Assembly: GCA_018066285.1 (NCBI GenBank)
Contig: JAGHRS010000003.1
Coordinates: 118,767-182,766, forward strand
Length of the DNA stretch: 64,000 nt
Direction: 5' to 3'
Source of the DNA: Candidatus Treponema caballi
GTDB lineage: Bacteria > Spirochaetota > Spirochaetia > Treponematales > Treponemataceae
A model generated the notes under the pieces. That model made no database searches, was not told where the DNA came from, and saw only the letters and a list, made by a program, of their open reading frames with translations. Each line of letters begins with the position of its first letter. Within the stretch, counting starts at the first letter, position 1. The position numbers and the translations under genes were made by a program. Positions 7,597-15,785 of this stretch are shown here, piece by piece.

Positions 7597-9768
7597 CTAG
7601 AACTTGAAGCCGAAACTCCATGTTGTCCTAATCTTACACTCTTTGTCAAAAATTGTCTTGTTGTATTCCTTACTGCCGTTCCACATATCAAAAGCAGCAT
7701 TGTTCCATCCGTCAACCATCAGGTCCGCATTGAAGGAAGTGAAGAGGGTAAACTTGTTTCTTTCACCAAGATTCAGTGTTCCGCGAAGTGTCGGATATGT
7801 CATGCCTTCTCCCGGAAGAGAATCTGGCCCTTCATCTTTTGCCAGGGCTTTTATATCATTGATGAACCTGTCTGAGAAGTAGTAGGAAGCTATATCTGAT
7901 GTAATGATTGAGCGGGAAAGGAACTCAAGATCAAACGTCAGGTCGCCCTTTCCAAAGCGCCAGCCTACACCACAACCAAACACTCCGAAATCTCCGTCAA
8001 AGTCTGCACGAGTACCGGCAAGCCATGTTATATACAGATGCTGTGTTCCGGTCTGGAACTGACACCACATCAGGTTCTTTCCAGGAAGGAAATCCCAGTA
8101 CAGACCCACCTCATGAATACCGTTTCCGATGAAGTTCAGAAGTCCTAATGCGACACCGTTATTTTCCTCAGCAATGTTAATCAGTCCAATCTGAACACCG
8201 TCTATTGTTTTTGCTGAATTCAGGAATCCTGAAATCTGGATGCCGTCAACATCTCCCTTTACTTCGTTCATGAATCCTGCTGTCTGAATACCTTCAAAGT
8301 TACCCCTGACTTCATTTGAGAAACCGGCAGTCTGAATGCCTTCTGCATTTCCACGGACAATATTCATGAAACCAGCAGTCTGTAATCCTTCCATTGAATT
8401 GTTGACCATGTTCATAAAACCAGAAAACTGCATTCCCATGATATTATCCTGCTCTGCCATGAATGGACTGAAGACGATGTTTGCATTCATTCCCGGAGAT
8501 GGAAGGTTGATTCCCGGAACAAAGCTCAGGACAAACGGCTGATAGTTCACATAAGTCTGAGGAACTTCGCCATATACCGGAGTTTCAGGGATGTACGAAG
8601 AAGGCGTTCCCTGGTAATACGGGTCGTTGTATTCGCTGTACTCACCTTCATAACCATATGCACGGCCAGCAGTTGCGGAAGTTGCCGGTACAGATCCCGG
8701 TCCGCGTGCCACACCGACCGTCTGCTGGATCTGCTGCATTCCTGAAGTGCTGAGCATTGTTGTTTTTCCTCTGCTCAGCTGCACTGTTGCCTGACTTGTT
8801 GTTGAACCGCTGATGACCGTTACCTGATACATGCCGACAGGAAGCGCAATTGACATTGCACTGCCAGCAGCCTTGTTGATTTCAGAAACCAGCTTACCCT
8901 CAAGATTTCTTACAAGGAACTGTCCTGAAGCTCCTGCAGGAAGTGCCAGAACTGAGTCTGCAACAGAAATGTCTGTCAGGATAAGGTCTCCGGAGCCAAC
9001 CATCGTAATGTTGTAAGACGGATGCTGTGCGCCGATCTGGCTTGTCTCAGTCTGAGAAAGCGTATCGTTGAACGCGTAATAGTACAGCTCATTCAGTGAA
9101 ACCTTGTCGTCTCCGGATGTGTCAGCTGCACCGCGAAGGCCGGTAACAATTGAATGCGTGAAGTATGAGGCGCCGATTGTGTCTGATTCCTGGGAAGCCT
9201 CGCTTTCTGAGCTTGATGAGAAGTACGCATGTCCCTGGACAATTGCAGAATCATCTACAAGGAAGGACTTTTCGCGTGAACCGCCCTTCGCCCTGATGAA
9301 GTTTCCTGAGAAGCAGGAGTCAAGCATGACGACGTGAACATCGCTTGGAACTGCAGTGATTGCTGCCTTAAGCTCAGAGTAATTGTAAGACTCGTTGCCA
9401 AGAAGCAGTGCGTCTTCATCAGAATGTCCTGAATAGTAGAACAGGAACTCTGTGCGCTTCGCATTCTTTGCATTGCGTTCGATAATTGAGGTGATGTTGT
9501 CGAGGGCACCGTCAATTTCATCCTTTGAAGAGTCTACAAGAATGAAGCTGTTCTGCTTCTTTACACCACCAATCTCAATCATGGTATCAGCAAGTGTCTG
9601 GGCATCGCTTCCTGCATAACGCAGAGTCTCGCGTCCTTCTCCACCTTTGTTTGATGCAACGTAAAGAGCGTAACGCTCAATCGAACCTTCTGCATTCTGA
9701 GCCACAAGTGCAGCTGCAAAAAGCAGCGCCATCGCAGCACATGCAATCAATTTCTTTGTAACCTTCAT
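7597..9768 (-). CDS. Secreted caspase-like (peptidase C14) protein with C-terminal surface repeats
   Basis: 723 aa. A signal peptide spans residues 1-23 (hydrophobic AAMALLFAAALVAQ). The caspase/metacaspase domain covers about 30-265: YYSGHS gives the catalytic His115, LDSCFSG the catalytic Cys152. DTSGDDKVSLNE at 216-227 fits an EF-hand-type calcium loop. A PEGA-like segment (270-335) and a Pro/Tyr-rich linker (365-410) follow. Residues 447-545 carry about six repeats of roughly 16 residues built on GFMN-V-G---EGIQTA, like those of spirochaete surface-repeat proteins. The rest is beta-rich and may be a barrel. The repeats are also visible as DNA repeats at 8130-8430. It is 18 nt after the anti-sigma-like gene. 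Role inferred: envelope-side protease under ECF control. Confidence 0.82.
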   Translation of the reverse strand: MKVTKKLIACAAMALLFAAALVAQNAEGSIERYALYVASNKGGEGRETLRYAGSDAQTLADTMIEIGGVKKQNSFILVDSSKDEIDGALDNITSIIERNAKNAKRTEFLFYYSGHSDEDALLLGNESYNYSELKAAITAVPSDVHVVMLDSCFSGNFIRAKGGSREKSFLVDDSAIVQGHAYFSSSSESEASQESDTIGASYFTHSIVTGLRGAADTSGDDKVSLNELYYYAFNDTLSQTETSQIGAQHPSYNITMVGSGDLILTDISVADSVLALPAGASGQFLVRNLEGKLVSEINKAAGSAMSIALPVGMYQVTVISGSTTSQATVQLSRGKTTMLSTSGMQQIQQTVGVARGPGSVPATSATAGRAYGYEGEYSEYNDPYYQGTPSSYIPETPVYGEVPQTYVNYQPFVLSFVPGINLPSPGMNANIVFSPFMAEQDNIMGMQFSGFMNMVNNSMEGLQTAGFMNIVRGNAEGIQTAGFSNEVRGNFEGIQTAGFMNEVKGDVDGIQISGFLNSAKTIDGVQIGLINIAEENNGVALGLLNFIGNGIHEVGLYWDFLPGKNLMWCQFQTGTQHLYITWLAGTRADFDGDFGVFGCGVGWRFGKGDLTFDLEFLSRSIITSDIASYYFSDRFINDIKALAKDEGPDSLPGEGMTYPTLRGTLNLGERNKFTLFTSFNADLMVDGWNNAAFDMWNGSKEYNKTIFDKECKIRTTWSFGFKF

Positions 9769-9786
9769 ATATAAACTCTCCCGGTC

Positions 9787-10638
9787 CTATTTCAAAAGAA
9801 GTATGTCTGTAATGTCCGCATTTTTCGGGACATAATTTGAAAAATCTTCGGTCATGGCGCGGTCTGCGTTCTGGAAAGAACTGACGGCCTGCTCAACTTC
9901 CCTGATGCTGAACTGACTGTCTGCCGTAATCAGCAGGAAGCGCTCGAAAGAAGGCGCATCGTCAAGCCTGTAGGAAAAATCAAGTGCTATTTCGCCTTCA
10001 GATGAAAGCGGAGCAGCAGCATCTCCATAATCAGGATAATGCTGGGAAACACAGCCGTTACCATCAATGGAAAGGATGAAACCGTACTTTGCTCCTGACG
10101 CTACATATGAAATCTGCAGGATATCGCCTTCCTCAACATGCGTGCGGTTCTCAAGACGGACAGCAGCATCTCCTTCTTTGCGGTAAATGTGCATACGTGG
10201 TCCGACGCCTTTTGCACGTTCCGTAGATGAAGCAGCTTCAAGCGTCACGCCCGCTGCTGCAGCAGCATCAGTCCCGGCTGCAGCACCGCTGTTCTTCACA
10301 AAAAGCGGAATCATGACTGCAAGACAGAGCACTGCAGCGGCTGCGGCGAACTTCATGATGCGCTGGGTTGGGAAGTGGACAACGCGAACTTCCTGAGGCT
10401 TGCGTTCTGCTGCATTCAAGGCAGCGTCGGCAAAATCAGCCTGTCTTGGGGCTGTAGCGCGAGCAGCAAGCTTAGCAGCAACAAGTTTCTGCATGTCATC
10501 AGCAGAATACTTTGACAGAATCTCGCGGTCTGAAGCCTTAAGTTCTGAAAGACGCTCATTTCTGTCTGCTTCCTTATATTCGTTTGCAGGAATCTCACCT
10601 GCGTTAATCTGCTCAAGGATTAACTGTTTTCTTGCCAT
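9787..10638 (-). CDS. Single-pass membrane protein, probable anti-sigma factor with DUF4384-like domain
   Basis: 283 aa. Residues 1-90 are charged and cytoplasmic, with a short helical segment (SKYSADDMQKLVAAKL). A membrane helix lies at about 93-112 (FAAAAAVLCLAVMIPLFV). The exported part has EEGDILQISYVASGAKYGFIL and FERFLLITADSQFSI, resembling DUF4384 domains. It follows the sigma-factor gene by 15 nt, the usual position of a cognate anti-sigma factor. A classical zinc-binding anti-sigma domain (HxxxCxxC) is absent, so the anti-sigma role rests on position and topology. Confidence 0.65.
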   Translation of the reverse strand: MARKQLILEQINAGEIPANEYKEADRNERLSELKASDREILSKYSADDMQKLVAAKLAARATAPRQADFADAALNAAERKPQEVRVVHFPTQRIMKFAAAAAVLCLAVMIPLFVKNSGAAAGTDAAAAAGVTLEAASSTERAKGVGPRMHIYRKEGDAAVRLENRTHVEEGDILQISYVASGAKYGFILSIDGNGCVSQHYPDYGDAAAPLSSEGEIALDFSYRLDDAPSFERFLLITADSQFSIREVEQAVSSFQNADRAMTEDFSNYVPKNADITDILLLK

Positions 10639-10653
10639 GATAACATCTGCCTC

Positions 10654-11151
10654 CTACAGCCGTTTAGCTTTCTCTTTCAAAACAGAAAAGCGCTTGCGAA
10701 CGCCAGAAACTGACATGTTCATTTTCTGTGCAGTTTCTTCAAGAGTGTACCCGTCTACAAAATGAAGAATTGCCATCTCACGGGTATCTTCCTTTGTTTC
10801 TGAAAAAATGCTTTCCAAAACTGCGCGGCCGTCAATCACATCCTCATGGAATGCTGTCTGGTTATCAGCGATTTCGTACATCACTGCGTCGAAATCAGGT
10901 CCAGAGCGGAGCTTGTCTGACCGGATCTTATTCAGGCAGACACGAGTTGCGACAGTGTAAAAGAGGCTTGAGCACACGGAACTCATCTGCGTTCTTCTTT
11001 CAAGAATGCGGACGAATACATCCTGCATGGCATCAAGCGCCTTCTCTTCATCCTTAAGCATGAAGCGGCACCGTCTCAGTACCATTGGTCCATAAGTTTC
11101 ATACAGCCGGCCAAAGTCATCCATGGTAACTTCAGCATTTTCAGTTTTCAT
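10654..11151 (-). CDS. ECF-type RNA polymerase sigma factor
   Basis: 165 aa. Region 2 covers about residues 12-75 (LYETYGPMVLRRC, then EEKALDAMQDVFVRILE, then YTVATRVCLNKIR). Region 4 covers 110-165 (DTREMAILHFVDGYTLEETAQKMNMS, then VRKRFSVLKEKAKRL), containing the helix-turn-helix that reads the -35. First gene of a probable operon with the anti-sigma-like and caspase genes. A GTAACACA inverted repeat lies 27-55 bp upstream and may be its own promoter or operator. Confidence 0.88.
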   Translation of the reverse strand: MKTENAEVTMDDFGRLYETYGPMVLRRCRFMLKDEEKALDAMQDVFVRILERRTQMSSVCSSLFYTVATRVCLNKIRSDKLRSGPDFDAVMYEIADNQTAFHEDVIDGRAVLESIFSETKEDTREMAILHFVDGYTLEETAQKMNMSVSGVRKRFSVLKEKAKRL

Positions 11152-11177
11152 TGCGCATTATTTCCTGTTCGAAATAT

Positions 11178-11206
11178 GTAACACACGAGGCTTGATTTTG
11201 TGTTAC
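11178..11206. promoter_or_regulatory. GTAACACA inverted repeat upstream of the sigma gene
   Basis: GTAACACA (11178-11185) and TGTGTTAC (11199-11206) form a perfect 8-bp inverted repeat with a 13-bp centre, in the region between the divergent sigma-factor gene and the membrane-protein gene. Read on the minus strand, GGGTAACAC could be an ECF -35 element; it could also be a dimeric repressor site. Confidence 0.45.
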
Positions 11207-11245
11207 CCGTCCTAACAATAAATAAAATATGGCATTATTGCAAGG

Positions 11246-11274
11246 TTGCCTAATCCGTCTGCATTTAGTACATT
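11246..11274 (+). promoter_or_regulatory. Promoter abutting the 11281 gene
   Basis: TTGCCT at 11246-11251, 17-bp spacer, TACATT at 11269-11274, then 6 nt to the ATG. Initiation at the usual distance would fall on the start codon. Confidence 0.45.
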
Positions 11275-11280
11275 TAAGGC

Positions 11281-11796
11281 ATGACAGTAAGAATCATCAT
11301 ACGCATCGCAGCGCTCGCAATTTCAGCGTATATTTTCGCAACAATGAACATCCGCAAGAAGAAGCTCCAGGAAAGCCTCGGCACCTGTCAGCTCGAACTT
11401 ACCCGCAAGACAACGCCCGTTTTCTGGGTTGCCGTCGTGCTTGTTCCGCTTTTCATAGCCGCGCTCTGGCTCAGGACGTTCGACTTTTACGTTGAAGTCA
11501 TTCTGTGCGCAACTGCAGTTCTTGCCGCCATCATCGTGACGCGCGAAAGAAACTACGGCATGCTCAGCGGCGTCTGGGACAACGCGCTTATCGTTGACGG
11601 CCGTCTGCTTAAAAAAGAAAACATCGCTTCTTTTCCAACCTTTGATTATGAAACGGATGAAGATCAGGAGCCGCAGGATGAGATTTACCGCCGCTCTCTT
11701 AAGGTTGTAACGGAAGATACAGGGATTATCTATGTCGGCTTTGCAGATGAGGAAGAGAAGAACGCCGCATGTGAAATCCTGAAGAACTGGCTTTAG
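11281..11796 (+). CDS. Membrane protein of unknown function
   Basis: 171 aa, not recognised. Hydrophobic segments at about 3-22, 46-64 and 67-86, with a basic loop (NIRKKKLQ) between the first two. The C-terminal 80 residues are soluble and acidic (YETDEDQEPQDE) and end in a beta-alpha pattern (GIIYVGFADEEEKNAACEILKNWL) that resembles PH-like domains of small membrane proteins. There is no clear Shine-Dalgarno. It is transcribed away from the ECF operon and ends at a strong hairpin. Confidence 0.6.
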   Translation: MTVRIIIRIAALAISAYIFATMNIRKKKLQESLGTCQLELTRKTTPVFWVAVVLVPLFIAALWLRTFDFYVEVILCATAVLAAIIVTRERNYGMLSGVWDNALIVDGRLLKKENIASFPTFDYETDEDQEPQDEIYRRSLKVVTEDTGIIYVGFADEEEKNAACEILKNWL

Positions 11797-11837
11797 CCCG
11801 CTTCCAGAAGAGGCGCCATCAGCATTTAAAAGAAGTT

Positions 11838-11880
11838 CGGGCTGAGCAATCAGGAAGATTACTCAGCCCGGTATATTTTA
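11838..11880 (+). terminator. Terminator after the 11281 gene
   Basis: CGGGCTGAG (11838-11846) pairs with CTCAGCCCG (11862-11870), with further pairing inside, followed by an A/T-rich tail. Confidence 0.6.
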
Positions 11881-11910
11881 ACGGACTGCAGCTTGGCTGG
11901 ACAATCCGGA

Positions 11911-11944
11911 AAAAAAAGACGGCTTAAAAAAGCCGTCTTTTTTG
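11911..11944. terminator. Bidirectional terminator next to tRNA-Cys
   Basis: AAAGACGGCTT and AAGCCGTCTTT form an 11-bp stem with an A-run before and a T-run after, so it can end transcripts from both sides: the minus-strand tRNA and the plus-strand gene. Confidence 0.75.
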
Positions 11945-11946
11945 AA

Positions 11947-12017
11947 GGCGCCAATCAGAATCGAACTGATGCATAACGGTTTTGCAGACCGCTCCCTTAC
12001 CGCTTGGGCATGGCGCC
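11947..12017 (-). tRNA. tRNA-Cys (anticodon GCA)
   Basis: On the minus strand the acceptor GGCGCCA pairs with TGGCGCC; the D stem is CCC/GGG; the anticodon stem GCGGT/ACCGT closes the loop CTGCAAA (anticodon GCA); the T arm is ATCAG-TTCGATT-CTGAT. 71 nt. The CCA end is not encoded. Confidence 0.93.
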
Positions 12018-12093
12018 ATGGTTGTTACACTATAGCAAAATCAGATTTCTTTGTCTAGTCTAAACAGCACAAAACAGTTACAATAGATACATT

Positions 12094-13032
12094 ATGGAAA
12101 ACGCATTCTACGACTTCATCATAATCGGAGCTGGGCCTGCCGGTCTTTCTGCCGCCCAGTATGCAGCACGTTCAAATCTTTCAGTTCTTGTCATTGAAAA
12201 CGGAACTACCGGCGGTCAGGCGCTGAACATCAACAAGCTTGAAAACTACCCGGGCGTTTATCCCGCAGTGGATGGAGCAGCATTTGTCGAAAGCATGAGG
12301 GAACAGGCTCAGGAATTCGGCGCGTCCATTCTGCGTTCAACAGTCACGTCCATCGATAAGATAGGTCAGAAGTTTGTCCTTGAAACAGAGTCAGGCCGGC
12401 TCTCCAGCTGGGCCCTGCTCATTGCGACAGGCGCAGAGCACTCCCGTCTCGGCGTACCAGGCGAAGACAAGTTCGCCGGCCGTGGTGTTTCCTGGTGCGC
12501 AACCTGCGACGGCCCGTTCTTCAAGAATAAGCGCATTCTCGTCGTCGGCGGTGGAGATTCTGCCTGCGACGAGGCAACATACCTCTCAACACTGTCACCG
12601 TACGTCACGCTCGTTCACCGCCGTGGCAGCCTTCGTGCTCAGAAAGCCGTCGCCGAACGCGTTCTCAGCAACAAGAACATCACCGTTCAGTTCTTCACGC
12701 AGGTAAAGGAAATCAAGGGCGTTTCAAAAGTGGACTCTGTCGTACTTGCTGATACTAGAACCGGCGAAACACGCGAAATGCAGATGGACGGAATCTTCGA
12801 GTTTGTCGGCATGAAGCCGCGCACAGAGCTTGTGGAAATGCTCCGGAAAGACGACAAAGGATACATCATTACGAACTACAACATGGAAACTTCCATAAAA
12901 GGCATGTTCTGCGCCGGTGATATCCGCGCAAAGCCGTTCCGCCAGATTGTTACGGCAACAGCAGACGGCGCTACTGCCGCATACAGCGCAGGCCAGTATA
13001 TCCGCACCATAAAGAATGAGGCGTATGTCTGA
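12094..13032 (+). CDS. trxB: Thioredoxin reductase (NADPH)
   Basis: 312 aa FAD enzyme that reduces thioredoxin in the cytoplasm. FAD-binding GAGPAGLSAAQ at about 11-21, ENYPG at about 51-55, the redox-active CATC (Cys135 and Cys138) inside WCATCDGPFF, the NADPH-binding GGGDSACDEA at about 151-160, and the C-terminal GMFCAGDI. Family-typical length. No good ribosome site: a TACAAT -10-like element ends 9 nt before the ATG. The downstream GH3 gene overlaps its end, so the two are probably co-transcribed. Confidence 0.95.
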   Translation: MENAFYDFIIIGAGPAGLSAAQYAARSNLSVLVIENGTTGGQALNINKLENYPGVYPAVDGAAFVESMREQAQEFGASILRSTVTSIDKIGQKFVLETESGRLSSWALLIATGAEHSRLGVPGEDKFAGRGVSWCATCDGPFFKNKRILVVGGGDSACDEATYLSTLSPYVTLVHRRGSLRAQKAVAERVLSNKNITVQFFTQVKEIKGVSKVDSVVLADTRTGETREMQMDGIFEFVGMKPRTELVEMLRKDDKGYIITNYNMETSIKGMFCAGDIRAKPFRQIVTATADGATAAYSAGQYIRTIKNEAYV

Positions 13033-14800
13033 TATGACACGCCGGATGCGTAGACTTACAGCCGCCTGTGCAGTTATCATTATTGCAGCGGCAGCCATCT
13101 TTACCTCATCCCTTTTTGCTTCACAGGGAAATACCAGCACAGGCAGCACAACAACGATCAGCCTGCAATCCGACGGCTATCCGGAAGACCTGAACTTCTG
13201 GAGTGATTATCCGGCAGATGAGCTTGCCACAGCCCTTGTAAACCGCATGACAGACACAGAGCTTCTTGCACAGACGTACATGCTCTGCTGGCCTGGGCAG
13301 GAACCTTCCGCTCAGCTCACCACGTGGATTGATGAACGCGCAGCCGGCAGCATCAAGGTATTTGGCTGGAATTCAGACAATCTTGAAATTCTTGCAGATG
13401 CAATAAAGTATTATCAGGAACGCGCACAGGCGACACGCTTCAAGATTCCTCTTTTTGTCGCCACAGACCAGGAAGGCGGATGGATCCGTCACGTAAAAGG
13501 CGAAACAAGTGACACACCTGGTAACCTTGCCATTGGCGCTGGCGCACTTCCCGTTGACGCATATTACACAGGCTACTATATCGGTCGTGAAATGGCGGCT
13601 CTCGGCATAAACATGAACTTCGCCCCAACGCTTGACCTGTACACGCAGATTGAATCAAGCGTCATCGGGCCGCGCTCGTTCGGAGAAGATCCTGAAACAG
13701 CGGGTATTCTTGGTGCAAGTTTCATGCAGGGCAGTCTTGACGCAGGCGTCATTGCCACCGCAAAGCACTTTCCCGGACACGGCGATACAAGCGATGACTC
13801 ACACGGAAAACTGCCCGTCATACATATTGATGAACAGACACTGAACGAACGCGAGATTGTTCCTTTCAAGACAGTCATTGAAGCAGGCATTCCCGCAATC
13901 ATGAGCGGACACCTGAACTTCCCGCAGATTACCGGAAACGGAGAACCTGCTTCTTTAAGCAAATACTTCCTGACCGATATTCTCAGAAACGAGATGGGCT
14001 TTGAAGGCCTCATCATAACTGATGACATGACCATGATTGGAGCTACCTCCTGGGCAGGAACGCTTTCCAGTGCCGTTCAGATGTCACTCAGGGCAGGCAA
14101 TGACATCGTTCTTTTTGCAGAACCGGTTCCTCCCAATGACGCTGCCTGGACAAAGAACTTCCGCCTGATGCAGGAAGACGAAGAGTTCCATGACATAGTT
14201 AAAGAAGCTGCCTGTCGCGTCATCAGGACAAAACTCGACTACTTCAAGAGCGGCAACGCAGCCGCGCTGTATCCTGACTCATCAACACTTTCAGAAAAGA
14301 TACCCGACCCGGATGGTGTTGAGTTTTATACCCAGCAGGCGCTGCGTTCCATAAGCGTTACTAAAGCAGATCTGTTTCCGTACACGACTGAAATGGCCTC
14401 ACAGGAAAAAGTGCTCATCTGCGGACAGTTCATCAAGTACGGCGACGAATTCTACAAGCGCTATCCAGATGCAGACTTCTACTCTTACAAATACTCAATG
14501 ACAGCAGGTCAGCTGGCTGAATACAAGCAGACACTGCCCGCCACCGCAAGAAAATACGACACCATCATTTTCTGTGTCGCAAATGAAGAAAGCGAGGCGC
14601 TTGCACGCACTCTCAGAGACTGCGGGAAAAAGGTCATCATCATATCCATACTGTCGCCCAAGTTCACGCTTTCACTAGACTTTGCGGAGACGATTCTGTA
14701 TGCCTACAGTTACTCAGATTACTCCTTCAAGGCAGCCGCTGCTGTTCTTGCAGGCGAGATTCCCGCTCTGGGCGTTCTGCCCGTCACCATTGAGGACTGA
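13016..14800 (+). CDS. Glycoside hydrolase family 3 protein (beta-N-acetylhexosaminidase/NagZ-like), exported
   Basis: 594 aa. A membrane/signal segment follows the basic N-terminus (CAVIIIAAAAIFTSSLFA). The GH3 domain carries KHFPGHGDTSDDSHG, the NagZ-type His/Asp acid-base loop, and LIITDDMTM with the nucleophile Asp. A C-terminal segment of about 160 residues resembles the GH3 second domain. NagZ-type enzymes remove N-acetylglucosamine from muropeptides; the signal suggests an exported or anchored form. In-frame starts at 13016, 13025 and 13034 are all possible; each overlaps trxB or nearly so. Confidence 0.85.
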   Translation: MRRMSDMTRRMRRLTAACAVIIIAAAAIFTSSLFASQGNTSTGSTTTISLQSDGYPEDLNFWSDYPADELATALVNRMTDTELLAQTYMLCWPGQEPSAQLTTWIDERAAGSIKVFGWNSDNLEILADAIKYYQERAQATRFKIPLFVATDQEGGWIRHVKGETSDTPGNLAIGAGALPVDAYYTGYYIGREMAALGINMNFAPTLDLYTQIESSVIGPRSFGEDPETAGILGASFMQGSLDAGVIATAKHFPGHGDTSDDSHGKLPVIHIDEQTLNEREIVPFKTVIEAGIPAIMSGHLNFPQITGNGEPASLSKYFLTDILRNEMGFEGLIITDDMTMIGATSWAGTLSSAVQMSLRAGNDIVLFAEPVPPNDAAWTKNFRLMQEDEEFHDIVKEAACRVIRTKLDYFKSGNAAALYPDSSTLSEKIPDPDGVEFYTQQALRSISVTKADLFPYTTEMASQEKVLICGQFIKYGDEFYKRYPDADFYSYKYSMTAGQLAEYKQTLPATARKYDTIIFCVANEESEALARTLRDCGKKVIIISILSPKFTLSLDFAETILYAYSYSDYSFKAAAAVLAGEIPALGVLPVTIED

Positions 14801-14802
14801 TT

Positions 14803-15693
14803 ATGTTTGTCAGGGAGCTTACACCAGACACGCTTGAAGAAGCGGCCGCCTTCATCGGATTGCATGAAGAGCGCTCCATAGCCCTGATGAGCCACCTGAC
14901 AGACGGCACAAAACTCCGCATGCCGGAAGACCAGTTCGTCTATTATCTGTTCCGCCGCTCTCGGAAAGAACACATCGTTGCCGTCGTCTGCCTTTCAGAA
15001 AACGGCCTCGTCCTGCATCACATAGGCGATGAAGTATACGCTGATGAAGAACTGCGCACATCCATTGCACGGGACCTTCTCGGCGCCCTCCGCCAGATTC
15101 CGCTTTACTGCATTCTCGGTGAGGAACGGGGCAGTGAGTTTATCAGGAACTGTACGAAAAAGAAGTCACGCGCCGCCATTCACTATCAGCTCATGACATG
15201 GAACGGCGTCCCCCAGCCTGAAACGCAGATGAAACCTGGCGTTTCATCACCTGCACCAGTACCAGCCGGTTTCACACTGACACGGTGCACTGAAGACGAC
15301 ACTGAGGCACTGCTGCCGCTTCAGAAAGAATATGACCTTGTGGAAGTGCTGCAACCCGGCGATGAATGGAACGAAGACTTCAGCCGCCTGACACTGCGTA
15401 AAAACCTGCGTACCCAGCACATTATCGGCCTGAAAGCGGACGCGCAGTTCGCGGCAAAAGCAGGGACGAACGCGATCGGGCTCAAATGGTGGCAGCTCGG
15501 CGGCGTCTACACACGACCCGAGTTCAGAAACAGGGGCTGTGCAGCTTTTCTAGTGGAACAGCTTGCGCGATTGGCAGGCGCCGAAGGAAAGCGGACAGCG
15601 CTGTTCGTAAAGGAAGCAAACACAAGCGCGAAGGCAGCGTACACGAAAGCGCACTTCATTCCGCTCGGGCCGTTCGAAATCATCTATTACTAA
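14803..15693 (+). CDS. GNAT-family N-acetyltransferase
   Basis: 296 aa, starting 2 nt after the GH3 stop. The C-terminal half (about 160-296) is a GNAT fold: FTLTRCTEDD at its start, then GVYTRPEFRNRGCAAFLVEQL, an acetyl-CoA-binding R/QxxGxG/A-type loop, and the closing KEANTSAKAAYTKAHF. The N-terminal 150 residues look like a degenerate second GNAT half. The substrate is unknown. Third gene of the trxB operon. Confidence 0.75.
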   Translation: MFVRELTPDTLEEAAAFIGLHEERSIALMSHLTDGTKLRMPEDQFVYYLFRRSRKEHIVAVVCLSENGLVLHHIGDEVYADEELRTSIARDLLGALRQIPLYCILGEERGSEFIRNCTKKKSRAAIHYQLMTWNGVPQPETQMKPGVSSPAPVPAGFTLTRCTEDDTEALLPLQKEYDLVEVLQPGDEWNEDFSRLTLRKNLRTQHIIGLKADAQFAAKAGTNAIGLKWWQLGGVYTRPEFRNRGCAAFLVEQLARLAGAEGKRTALFVKEANTSAKAAYTKAHFIPLGPFEIIYY

Positions 15694-15748
15694 ATACCAG
15701 TTACACATCCTGCATCCCCTGCTCATCCGCCTGCTTCCATTCGCCATG

Positions 15749-15777
15749 TTTACCCTTCCGCCTCATTTCAGTATATT
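15749..15777 (+). promoter_or_regulatory. Promoter close to the YczE-HAD gene
   Basis: TTTACC at 15749-15754, 17-bp spacer, TATATT at 15772-15777, 8 nt before the ATG. An overlapping TATAAT at 15778-15783 is too near the ATG to serve this start. Confidence 0.35.
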
Positions 15778-15785
15778 TATAATGT

